From positions 22,212,003 through 22,276,002 of the forward strand of contig JASEVX010000011.1 of assembly GCA_031761405.1 (NCBI GenBank): a stretch of DNA of 64,000 nt, written 5' to 3'. Below the pieces are notes generated by a model. The model saw only the letters and a list, made by a program, of their open reading frames with translations, searched no databases and was not told the origin of the DNA. The number at the start of each line of letters is the position of its first letter. Positions within the stretch are counted from its first letter, which is position 1. A program made the position numbers and the translations under genes. Source of the DNA: Serripes groenlandicus (Eukaryota > Mollusca > Bivalvia > Cardiida > Cardiidae). This document shows, piece by piece, positions 59,801 to 64,000 of this stretch.

Positions 59801-59983
59801 AGACATTGAGATTGATTTAACAAAATTCTTATGTCTTTGTAGGTTAACAGACTGGTGGCTAAGGGAAGAACACCACAAGAGGGCAGTGGTGAAGCTCAAA
59901 AGGGGCAAATCATGCAGGCGGCCATTTTTTATTCGTCTCTTGAAAAAGACTTTTATTTCTTTCCCGGAGTCATTGAGTCGTGA
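27418..59983 (+). CDS. CARD-containing caspase, caspase-2-like initiator; 8 exons, complete 440-aa reading frame
   Basis: Predicted cytosolic cysteine protease of the apoptotic caspase family (C14). Exons 27418-27552, 32704-32935, 33871-33965, 40471-40677, 48856-49075, 50085-50267, 55435-55544 and 59843-59983 all have AG/GT borders with matching phases. They sum to 1323 nt, which is 440 codons plus TGA, with no internal stop. Residues 1 to about 95 look like a CARD. The p20 region spans about 155-310 and the p10 about 345-440. Catalytic residues are His251 (SHG) and Cys294 (QACQGD). The S1-pocket residues Arg193 (DRHGTE), Gln292 and Arg363 are present. The usual Trp of the SWRN motif is Leu362 (SLRN). 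An Asp-rich linker at about 297-332 fits interdomain processing. CARD plus caspase is the layout of animal initiator caspases such as caspase-2, caspase-9 and CED-3. The family call is secure; orthology to one vertebrate caspase is not. Confidence 0.93.
27672..27780 (+). pseudogene. Partial duplicate of caspase exon 1 with its donor
   Basis: acaaatatttacagaaagca, then tgagacaaaatgttgag|gtataa, repeats the end of exon 1 and the next 60 bp of intron (27516-27617). No acceptor or start is attached. Confidence 0.85.
27860..29540 (+). mobile_element. Hairpin/tandem-repeat element of the ...ctcttgtt family, core about 160 bp
   Basis: Opens with a cccctcatgggctttatgtg and ttttgtccgtcgtccttcgt region. 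Cores contain gaaactttgtcagaatgttt and tctaggccaagttcgaatat. Ends ggcctcatggccgtcttgtt. The same family is at 52171-54080, and a duplicated piece is at 30996-31697. Confidence 0.8.
29541..30386 (+). mobile_element. 846-bp element with a preserved empty site in the neighbouring duplicate
   Basis: Starts agctctactggccaaaggcc and gcttatgtcgtggcg, then cgtgcgtgcgtgcgtccgtc. Four cores carry actggattatggcccttgaa. Ends catgggcctcttgtt. The duplicate at 31690-31700 reads straight from gccgtcttgtt into ttttaaaagtcg without it. Confidence 0.85.
30746..30962 (+). mobile_element. TTAA MITE in segmental duplication unit 1
   Basis: ttaaccctttccctcataag to gagggaaagtgttaa. Confidence 0.82.
32059..32276 (+). 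mobile_element. TTAA MITE in segmental duplication unit 2
   Basis: Duplicate of 30746-30962, carrying the same terminal substitution (agtgttaa). Confidence 0.82.
32495..32682 (+). mobile_element. MITE directly upstream of caspase exon 2
   Basis: cccttttccatatacagcaa to gttggaaagtgttaaa; the element stops about 22 bp before the exon. Confidence 0.72.
32704..32935 (+). CDS. Caspase exon 2 (second half of CARD and start of linker)
   Basis: Codes residues 46-122 plus one base. It contains KTRHLLDIIPRRGPQAFDAL, the signature second half of a CARD, then a Ser/Thr/Ala/Gly-rich linker. Acceptor ttttgaag|GCG and donor AATG|gtaagt; the exon exits in phase 1. It is hemmed in by MITE remnants on both sides. 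Confidence 0.9.
33210..33449 (+). mobile_element. TTAA MITE
   Basis: ttaagcctttccgacttgca to tgtgggaaagggttaa, with internal inverted repeats. Confidence 0.8.
33545..33795 (-). mobile_element. SINE, antisense, just upstream of caspase exon 3
   Basis: ccaagtaactggctgttttt, cctatcggtggaagatgaat, and head gtggctactggtttagctcc, matching 26028-26325. Confidence 0.65.
33871..33965 (+). CDS. Caspase exon 3 (prodomain linker)
   Basis: Acceptor tacctttcag|TG completes the Val codon left open by exon 2. The frame runs VWPSDQAMTEEIRV and ends at GAT|gtaagt in phase 0, so exon 4 follows in frame. There is no catalytic motif, and the support is phase plus splice-site quality. A shorter alternative donor (AAT|gtaaat at 33921-33926) keeps the same phase. 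Confidence 0.72.
34225..34849 (+). pseudogene. LINE N-terminal SGNH/esterase-like domain
   Basis: Visible parts are HPGAKINDITRNIY, a TAA at 34325-34327, then IIHAGINNISNANN (the GxNx block), then KIAISSVLKKKYD. The sequence runs to 34849 in a frame that overlaps the endonuclease frame. Such domains are known in some CR1-like ORFs. The N-terminal Ser block is not visible, consistent with 5' truncation. Confidence 0.65.
34732..35898 (+). pseudogene. LINE endonuclease (EEP/APE-like) ORF
   Basis: 388 codons. Motifs are FFHLNIHYLHPK, DIMCFGEIFLN (the usual catalytic Glu region), GGGVICYVK, FILGNIYRPPS, EIILVGDFNFNF (GDFN) and a C-terminal SNHYPVCF (SDHxP-like, Asp replaced by Asn). It ends at a TAG at 35896-35898. 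In-frame LINE sequence continues past that stop, so it is probably a nonsense mutation. Confidence 0.88.
35899..37458 (+). pseudogene. LINE reverse transcriptase, in several frames
   Basis: Fragments are LDATKSTGLDGLGPKFLKL, QAKVIPIFKKGTKSDTSNYR with PISILPVLSKILERHV, TQSGFRSNHSCETAL, VFLDLTKAFVLINHPLLF (the first catalytic Asp region; the usual 'FDxxxH' reads FVLINH), and PILFILYINDLPMQ with the FADDTTLS catalytic box. Frames change near 36150, 36424, 36555 and 36900, and a TGA lies at 37456-37458. Confidence 0.9.
37459..37998 (+). pseudogene. LINE C-terminal region and 3' UTR
   Basis: The frame 37528-37836 encodes a LINE C-terminus (GPKIWNQIPLHVRNC is the typical conserved block). The UTR follows, with cagcctctataaataaagtc just before the (TTA)n tail. 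Confidence 0.85.
38070..38289 (+). mobile_element. TTAA MITE, intact copy
   Basis: ttaaccctttctgccattta to tgtgggaaagggttaa. Confidence 0.82.
38541..38784 (+). mobile_element. 5'-truncated copy of the same SINE
   Basis: Starts within the head at gtatctgactcgtgatctgg and is otherwise near-identical to 2703-2975. Flanked by TTGTTTGCATCC (38529-38540 and 38785-38796). Confidence 0.88.
38823..39083 (+). repeat. 132-bp direct tandem duplication
   Basis: cgaaataatgccaaacgtta starts at 38823 and 38955. The copies are almost identical. Its open frame is not evidence of a gene. Confidence 0.85.
39138..39480 (+). mobile_element. Two adjacent truncated TTAA MITEs
   Basis: The first copy starts at 39138 and breaks off at ccgtctgct (39326), where a second copy starts (ttaaccctttccctcatacc). 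The second ends at about 39480. Confidence 0.75.
40471..40677 (+). CDS. Caspase exon 4 (start of the p20 large subunit)
   Basis: 69 codons with the typical p20 opening VYSMKKMRRGRCIVISNKVF. The S1-pocket arginine follows in NDRHGTEQDEDALKKLF, then LQFNVVIYRDKTAQ. Acceptor atttctag and donor CAG|gtaact, phase 0 at both ends. Confidence 0.93.
40681..40855 (+). mobile_element. Degenerate MITE directly after caspase exon 4
   Basis: ctttccccattttgacatat, acagcagaggagatttgaaa, then gttgtctgctgcagatttct. It begins 4 bp inside the intron. Similar remnants follow exon 2 (32958-33030) and exon 3 (33990-34040). Confidence 0.55.
41205..41850 (+). mobile_element. Element with ggccggattgctcaagcaat hairpin start and (GTCT)n repeats
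   Basis: 5' palindrome centred near 41220. Then cores of about 165 bp with gtcaacattttggttaaagt and caaacttgaaaattgg, each followed by a gtctgtctgtct run. The last run is at 41775-41840. Confidence 0.75.
41866..42704 (+). repeat. 48-bp satellite array (about 17 copies) with higher-order periodicity
   Basis: Monomer: tcacggcaacttgcgtttta and atttgctttcaacagtttta. Variants such as the short 'atatcaacttgtg' form recur at 42003 and 42335, giving a higher-order period of about 330 bp. Confidence 0.85.
42705..43020 (+). mobile_element. Second copy of the ggctggattgctc... hairpin element
   Basis: Start ggctggattgctctagcaat, one core, end ccgtcttcagcggtttcttg. Confidence 0.75.
43021..43689. other. 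Caspase intron sequence, T-rich, unassigned
   Basis: Contains atttggaatatagttacatc, taccttcttcacattgcatg-type stretches related to cores in 50391-51734, so probably an old element. No gene seen. Confidence 0.4.
43690..45010 (+). mobile_element. Hairpin/tandem-repeat element, cores about 150 bp
   Basis: 5' hairpin agctcacctatgcacaaagt, acaaggtgagctt, gtccgtcgtcgtcgttgcgt. Cores carry tatgtagcatcatctagtgg and ctctaccaagattgttcaaa. Confidence 0.78.
45099..45840 (+). mobile_element. Tigger/pogo-like non-autonomous element
   Basis: TA followed by cagtcgaacctcgttaatcc, ggacactttggttacc. No transposase inside. The right end near 45840 (atattaacggagaa) is only a loose match, so the boundary is uncertain. 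Confidence 0.5.
45841..46505 (+). mobile_element. Tandem-repeat element fragment
   Basis: Diverged cores with atatcctgcattttatgcaa and ttatggccctttttgg; the same core type as 27077-27330. Confidence 0.6.
46510..47400 (+). mobile_element. Hairpin element with five cores of about 163 bp
   Basis: 5' hairpin agctcgcctattcgaagaaa, taggggagctt, a (GGCGTT)n microsatellite at 46558-46615, cores with gtcaaacctttgcgtgcaag and caagtcccataactctggaa. Confidence 0.82.
47401..47975 (+). mobile_element. T-rich diverged element tail
   Basis: Poly-T-rich cores with gtatttttgaactttg, ending gcgagctatattgtcctccg and acaactcttgtt. Confidence 0.5.
47976..48855. other. Caspase intron flank of exon 5
   Basis: Apart from the element at 48234-48580 and a short (CA)/(CTCA) run near 48650-48670, nothing recognisable. 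A Tigger-like end (ggtttgactgta) lies at 48180-48192. Confidence 0.45.
48234..48580 (+). mobile_element. Compact hairpin element
   Basis: 5' atacgaccgtttcttaaaaa, cggtacgtatt, (CCCT)n, single core, 3' hairpin gtaccgtttgcggtactctt, gtt. Confidence 0.72.
48856..49075 (+). CDS. Caspase exon 5 (catalytic His and Cys)
   Basis: Codes EMLQILEEEGR, then CVLCSHGTREG with catalytic His251, and ends at KLFFIQACQG with catalytic Cys294. Acceptor cttttag at 48855. Donor GGAG|gtttgt leaves phase 1, and exon 6 completes GAC, giving QACQGD. Confidence 0.95.
49515..50030 (+). mobile_element. Hairpin/tandem-repeat type fragment in the caspase intron
   Basis: Cores with ttgtccagcctgcattttaa and gcctgtaccttaaaggtcaa. 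Clear ends are not visible. Confidence 0.5.
50085..50267 (+). CDS. Caspase exon 6 (interdomain linker and first p10 strand)
   Basis: Starts with AC, completing Asp297 after the active-site loop. It holds an Asp-rich linker (VGVNVDNLDSGPDIS) and the p10 strand KIDMLVASATHPG, the counterpart of the family's FLvaySTxPG. Acceptor gattttttccag, donor CCAG|gtatgt, phase 1. Confidence 0.92.
50391..51734 (+). mobile_element. Hairpin/tandem-repeat element between caspase exon 6 and its duplicated fragment
   Basis: 5' hairpin agctcgactattcgaagaat, atgagagctt, ggcgtcggcgtctcc. Cores of about 180 bp with ggttaaagttttagggcaag. 3' end gcgcgctgtcctccgacagc, tcttgtt. Confidence 0.8.
51525..51648 (-). mobile_element. 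Half MITE
   Basis: Matches the reverse complement of a left half and ends atgagggaaagggttaa. Partial. Confidence 0.65.
51735..51800 (+). pseudogene. Partial duplicate of caspase exon 6 with its donor
   Basis: Reads VPRTIDMLVASPTHPG against VPAKIDMLVASATHPG of exon 6, followed by gtttgttgatgtatttggtg as in the intron after exon 6. It begins where the inserted element at 50391-51734 ends. Confidence 0.85.
52171..54080 (+). mobile_element. Hairpin/tandem-repeat element, about 11 cores of about 165 bp
   Basis: 5' hairpin agctcaccagagcacgtagt with gctcaaggtgagtt, then ttgtccgtcgttcgtcgtcc. Cores contain cctgaagccgcatttttggc. 3' end gggcctcatggccctcttgt. Confidence 0.85.
54308..54440 (+). mobile_element. 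SINE head fragment
   Basis: gtagctcagtcagtaaaggt with gtttgaacccctggctcgcc (box B-like). Confidence 0.6.
54896..55090 (-). mobile_element. 3' fragment of the same LINE family, antisense
   Basis: aataatgactttatttataa then aggctgcacattag is the reverse complement of the 3' end at about 37965-38010. It is a short 5'-truncated copy. Confidence 0.6.
55197..55403 (+). mobile_element. TTAA MITE directly upstream of caspase exon 7
   Basis: Diverged left half (atcaaatctgcaacagacaa), right end tgtgggaaagggttaa. Ends about 31 bp from the exon. Confidence 0.72.
55435..55544 (+). CDS. Caspase exon 7 (p10 core)
   Basis: Phase-1 entry completes Gly358. The frame reads GYVSLRNVHYGSWFIQAVV and then VFQRFASEKHILDLLTL. 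GSWFIQ is diagnostic of caspase p10. Trp in the usual SWRN is Leu362. Donor TTG|gtatgt, phase 0. A MITE copy ends about 30 bp upstream of the exon. Confidence 0.94.
55606..56152 (+). mobile_element. Hairpin/tandem-repeat element
   Basis: agctccactggttgaaagcc, gtccgttgtgtgtgtgttcg, cores with ttttcaaataattttgtaga, 3' hairpin ggccctcttgggcctcttgt. Confidence 0.75.
56588..59060 (+). mobile_element. Large hairpin/tandem-repeat element (about 14 cores of about 165 bp)
   Basis: Starts ttatatgcccattttgaaaa with cggatcgtattatag. The repeats contain cttgtcagctaaataacttt and gataactagccatatcgctt. It ends ttggcgctcttgtttttg. Core similarity decays toward the right end. It lies in the last caspase intron. 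Confidence 0.82.
59497..59729 (+). mobile_element. TTAA MITE upstream of caspase exon 8
   Basis: ttaaccctttctcacataca to ggtgggaaagggttaa. Ends 113 bp from the exon. Confidence 0.8.
59843..59983 (+). CDS. Caspase exon 8 (p10 C-terminus, stop TGA)
   Basis: Acceptor gtctttgtag|GTT. The frame starts VNRLVAKGRTPQEG, ends LEKDFYFFPGVIES and stops at TGA 59981-59983. The 'LxKxxYFxPG' tail is the normal caspase C-terminus. I see no AATAAA close downstream, so the transcript end is unplaced. Confidence 0.92.
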   Translation, partial: VNRLVAKGRTPQEGSGEAQKGQIMQAAIFYSSLEKDFYFFPGVIES

Positions 59984-60107
59984 CATCACATGAACATTTG
60001 TGTATCTAACAGTGAGATAGAAAGACGTTTAATTTTTTAACACTGAATTATTCAACCCTTCATGTAAATTTATTTCTTACCATTTCTGATCATCCCATAT
60101 TGACTTT

Positions 60108-60347
60108 TTAGCTTGTCTGTTTTTCGAAGAAAAAAAGTCGGGCTATTGTGATATTGGCGTCATCATAAACTTTAACCTTTACTCAAAAAAAGTTTAACAT
60201 TTTCTAATGAAACTTGGTACACATGTATCTAGGAATAATACGCATGTCTATACCAAGTCACATAACCTTGGCATTTATAATTATCCAGTAATGCACATTT
60301 TTGACTCAGAAAATAGCTGGCCAGCTTTGGCTCCATGGCTCTCTTGT
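60108..60347 (+). mobile_element. Short hairpin element after the caspase stop
   Basis: agcttgtctgtttttcgaag, aaaaaaagtcgggct, one core with aatgaaacttggtacacatg, end ctccatggctctcttgtttt. Confidence 0.68.
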
Positions 60348-60409
60348 TTTGTATATGGTGATTAACACCACCTCCACTCATTTTCAATTATATCATTGCT
60401 TTTACTGGG

Positions 60410-60595
60410 TAAGATCCTGACACCAGCGAGTCAGTCATAATGCAAACCTCACAATAAGGAGCCCCTAGGAGGAAAAGCATTTACAACCATTTTTAAAGTC
60501 ATTGGTATTATCCGACCAGGGATCAAACTCTCGACCTTCCTCATCTGAGGCAGACAATCTACCACTACAACACCTAGGTGGTTTAGGGCTGATAC
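60410..60595 (-). mobile_element. tRNA-derived SINE, antisense (same family as 400-580)
   Basis: Shares cagcgagtcagtcataatgc, aaccatttttaaagtcattg and taccactacaacacctagg. Confidence 0.6.
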
Positions 60596-61061
60596 AGATA
60601 GCTTGATGCCACTGTAGTAACAAGTTTTTAAAGCATAATGAGAAAAGATGAAATTGTTCAAAATGATAATCCTTTTTTTCTCACAGTGTTTTAAACTCTT
60701 TGACAAAAATATACATGACATATTTACGATATCATACTTTTTACATTGGATGTTTTCAAAGCAGACGACTCTGAAAATGTCAAGGGAAAATCTCTTTAAA
60801 TGAAAAGATAAATATTGAAAAGTTGGAAACATTGTGGTCAAAAGAGAAATTCATCGTTTTGCCACAATGTTTTCAATGGTTGTCTGCTGCGGATGCTTCA
60901 AACGTCTCTTAAACGGTTAACCCTTTCCCACATACAAACACTTTTGAAAACATTGTGGCAAAAGGAGAAGTTGCCCTAAATGATTATTGTTCTTTCGTTT
61001 ATAGTTTCCATATGTATTACTAGATGTTTTCCGAGTTGTCTTTTGTATGTGTAAAAGGCAT

Positions 61062-62080
61062 AAGAAACATAATTAAACCTTATTTCAACTTTCATTATAC
61101 AATAATTCTAAACTTAAAAATTGTAATAATAGATTTATATACCAATATTTGATATTAATTAAATTCAGTAAACCAATTTCACATAGCTACTGGACTGAAA
61201 AAATGAATTGTTATATACCATGGAATAATGTCTATGTATTTGTTAATAAAATCTTTGATAATAGACATAAGCAATTTAAATATAAATTGCTTCATAGAAT
61301 TTTTCCAAGTACAGATGACAAAGTCAACCCAAGAACTCGGTCCAACGATGATTTCACAGTACGGGGTCAATAACCTATATTATTGCATACTTCCATATTG
61401 TGCCGTTCACTTTGCATTGCAGAAAGTGGTCATGATTTTTTTATCATGACCGGTGTCAAGGAGTGATCATGACTGTAGATAAGGGTGAGCGAAAATTCCG
61501 CATAATTAACATGCTAGGGACTCCTTTTTTATGTAAACAAACATAGCTGACCCAAATATCTTTATTATACCTCATGTGACTTTGTAATGTTAAATTCTCA
61601 TATACTCATCCTGGGCTATTTCTTACTGTCTCATGTACGTTTTTGACCGGTTAACAGTATACTGTTACATGGCATGCGCGTCTAAAATGTGTGACCTTAT
61701 TTAAAACGATAAAGTCACCGTTATGATTCAACTTTCCAAACGTCATTTGCAACAAAATGACTTCTAATGTTAACAAACAGTTTGTTTCTATTTTGGAAGC
61801 AGATTTATCAACTCTAGATAAAAAATCAAAACCAAATAGTTTACAACATGAAAGTATGAAATAAAAAGATTATTGACCCTGTACTGTGAAATCATCGTTG
61901 GAAGTCGTTCTTCGGCGAACGTAGCCTTGCAAGATCAGCAACGTCAATCCAAGAACTCGACCTAACACTGATTTCACAGTTCAGGGTTAAAACCTATAAT
62001 AAAAGAAGTATACAAAACCTACAATAAAAGAAGTATACGCTTCACAAAAAAAAATACATAATTTGTTTTGCAGATGACTT
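61062..62080. other. 3' flank, no gene seen
   Basis: Only the inverted-repeat element at 61340-61990 is recognisable. Confidence 0.45.
61340..61990. repeat. Inverted-repeat element (MITE-like)
   Basis: ccaacgatgatttcacagta at 61341 and its inverse tactgtgaaatcatcgttgg at 61881-61901, with a third partial copy (gatttcacagttcagggtta) at 61970-61990. Boundaries and class uncertain. Confidence 0.5.
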
Positions 62081-62262
62081 ATCTAACTTTTCCCACATAC
62101 AACAAAACTGCAGCAGATGACTTTGAAATCTATATCAAAACTAGGATGGAATGTATAAATATTGAAGAGATATATCCTTTTGTCTCAATCAAAAGTTGAC
62201 TGCCTCAGATGAGTCAAAATGCCTCTTTATTTATGATGCTCCCAAAATTTATAGGATCATTT

Positions 62263-62403
62263 TTAGCTCGACTTTTGAAAAAAACGAGAGCTATTGTCAT
62301 GACCCTGGCGTCGGGTGTCCGGTTAAGGTTTTTTGTTTAGCTCATTTTTTTTTTTTTTCTCCCTATCAGTCGAGCGTCTGTGCCGTACGCGGTGCTCTTG
62401 TTA
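62263..62403 (+). mobile_element. Minimal hairpin element
   Basis: agctcgacttttgaaaaaaa, cgagagct (5' hairpin), ggcgtcgggtgtcc, 3' hairpin gccgtacgcggtgctcttgt. Confidence 0.7.
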
Positions 62404-62439
62404 TAACCCAGTGTTAACACAACCTGATGTTCTATATTT

Positions 62440-62525
62440 CTAGTACTGGTTTGTTTACCCATGGATCATGAATAAGTGAACTGTTGCTGTGATATAACTA
62501 AAATAAACCCCAGTTAAACAAACAT
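62440..62525 (+). mobile_element. SINE 3' fragment
   Basis: ctagtactggtttgtttacc, then catgaataagtgaactgttg, matches 5357-5420. Confidence 0.6.
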
Positions 62526-62536
62526 TCTTTGAGGCT

Positions 62537-63060
62537 TAACCCCTCTCTAAGATACAACAAATCTGCAGCTGACAACTAGGAAAATATCTTGCCAAGATTA
62601 GGAAACATCTATGAACTAAAACTTACTGATAGGATAGGGTTGAACGGATTGTGGCAAATGGAGAGGCATCTATAATCATCTACATGTTGGAAAGGGTGAA
62701 CGGCTACATTTTGTACTCTGATTTAACTTGCTGGTTTTCTATTTGTTCCCTCTTCAGAAGACTTCAACCATTTCCCACATGTAACAAATCTGCAGCAGAC
62801 GAAATATAGAATATCTCTTTAAATGAAAGTATAATTATTGAATAGAAATGAAAACATTGTTTAAAAAGTTGTGTAAAAATTATATTTGTTTTATTATCAT
62901 TTATTATACTCTGATTTAACTTGCTGGTTTTCTATTTGTTCCCTCTTCAGAAGACTTCAACCATTTCCCACATGCAACAAATCTGCAGCAGACGAAATAT
63001 GGAAAATCTCTTTAAATGAAAGTATAATTATTGAATAGAAATGAAAACATTGTTTAAAAA
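62537..63060 (+). mobile_element. Cluster of partial MITEs, including a 193-bp tandem duplication
   Basis: Partial copies at 62537-62700, 62768-62870 and 62961-63060. The last two lie in a tandem repeat (62714 onward and 62907 onward, period 193) starting tactctgatttaacttgctg. Confidence 0.65.
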
Positions 63061-63254
63061 GTTGTGTAAAAATTATATTTGTTTTATTATCATTCTAGTG
63101 CTCCAAGTATTCTTATATTTTACCAAAAAAATGTATATAGACTATGATGTGATGAGGTCATATCAGTGCTTGATTTCTGAGCTGTTTAATACTTTGTATA
63201 TATATGTTTATCATGTTAGTTGTCAGATACCAATAAATGGACCTTTGCCTTCAA

Positions 63255-63462
63255 ACCCTTTCACACATACAATAAATCTGTAGCAGACGACTTTGAAAAC
63301 TTCTAGGCAAAAATATGGAAAAATCTCTAAAGATAAAGTTTTATTTATTGCATAAAGTTGAAAACATTGCGGAAAAAGGAGATTTTTTTTGGCTACAAGG
63401 GTTTCAAAGAGACGCCTGCTGCAGATGAATCAAAATGCTTCTACAAGTAGGAAAGGGTATAT
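63255..63462 (+). mobile_element. MITE copy
   Basis: aaccctttcacacatacaat to aagtaggaaagggta; subterminal tagcagacgac and gcctgctgcagatg. Confidence 0.72.
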
Positions 63463-63794
63463 TAATTAAATAAAAATTGCAACTAGAACTTGATCAAGAA
63501 TTTATTAAATTCTTGTATCTAGTAAAGATGCTGAACAACTTTACTATATTATATTTTTAGTAGTCCCAATATTAAAACGGTCTGTTCACCCTTAGTCATC
63601 AGCAAAGTTCAAAATATTGTTGTGTGATTGTCTTTCAAGGCATTGTAAATTCAATTTCTGCATTAATTCTTTGTAAATTCTTTTTCTGCATTAATACTCT
63701 TGTTTGTTCTTGGTTTAAAGTTAATTTTGATATAATTAATTAGACTCTTTGTTATATGTTGTGTCATCCTATCAGAATCCTTGGCCTTTCCGGC

Positions 63795-64000
63795 TAACCT
63801 GTCACATAGTGTCAAGGTGGGCTTTTGTGATCGCCCTTCGTCCGTCGTCTGTCCACAATTTCTTGTGAACACGATAAAGTCTTCATTTATAATCCGATGT
63901 TTACCAAACATATTCAGTAGCTAGATAATATACATGAGAGCTCGGTTCCTTTTGAAAACCAGCTAGATCCATCCATGCATGACGGGATTATGGCCCTTTA
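63795..64000 (+). mobile_element. 5' end of a hairpin/tandem-repeat element running off the window
   Basis: tcaaggtgggcttttgtgat, cgtccgtcgtctgtcc, core with gagagctcggttccttttga as in 29541-30386. Confidence 0.7.

Noticed and set aside
59771..59989. Minus-strand 72-codon frame over caspase exon 8
   Set aside because: Shadow of the coding exon on the opposite strand.

Overview
The window looks like a piece of a bivalve mollusc nuclear genome (inference). It is AT-rich, has spliced genes with canonical GT/AG introns, and is dominated by repeats: tRNA-headed SINEs whose 3' part ends in a gcggcgttaaac-type tail, tandem-repeat-bearing hairpin elements like the oyster/mussel 'pearl' (Helentron-associated) family, and TTAA-flanked fold-back MITEs. 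There are no prokaryotic features, CRISPR arrays or rRNA genes, and no credible free-standing tRNA gene.

Two host genes can be assembled exon by exon. On the + strand, eight exons from 27418 to 59983 join without a frame break into a 440-residue CARD-containing caspase (initiator type, caspase-2-like layout). It has the CARD in exons 1-2, the large subunit in exons 4-6 with catalytic His251 and Cys294 (QACQGD), and the small subunit in exons 6-8. On the - strand, five phase-compatible internal exons between 12787 and 5471 belong to a gene I cannot name. It has a conserved-looking, helix-rich region followed by a B-box-like zinc finger. Both its ends lie outside what I could find.

The most unusual object is a 5,846-bp DNA transposon at 18370-24215. 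It has about 330-bp terminal inverted repeats and a perfect 9-bp target duplication, so it is Mutator-like. Its minus-strand gene, spliced in phase, fuses an SGNH/GDSL hydrolase domain to a MULE-type DDE transposase. A truncated Ulp1-type cysteine protease plus PHD finger ORF follows. The first intron of this gene is filled by a roughly 1.9-kb satellite array built from 27-bp units that also form the transposon's subtermini. The copy is decayed, with one frameshift and a missing protease His segment.

Other layout, left to right: 1-5 kb, SINEs, MITEs and a TA-flanked inverted-repeat element nested in a 123-bp tandem array. 9.1-11.1 kb, a 3' LINE fragment interrupted by a hairpin/tandem-repeat element that recurs almost identically at 14.7-15.8 kb. 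14.16-14.28 kb, twin perfect palindromes. 16-18.1 kb, further tandem-repeat elements. 26.4-27.1 kb, pogo/Tigger-like remnants containing three histone-type 3' stem-loop modules. 27.9-32.3 kb, a tandem segmental duplication of which one copy carries an 846-bp element and the other preserves the empty site. 34.2-38.0 kb, a broken CR1/L2-like LINE that also carries an SGNH domain. 41-59 kb, a dense series of hairpin/tandem-repeat elements filling the caspase introns. MITE copies sit repeatedly within tens of bases of exon boundaries.
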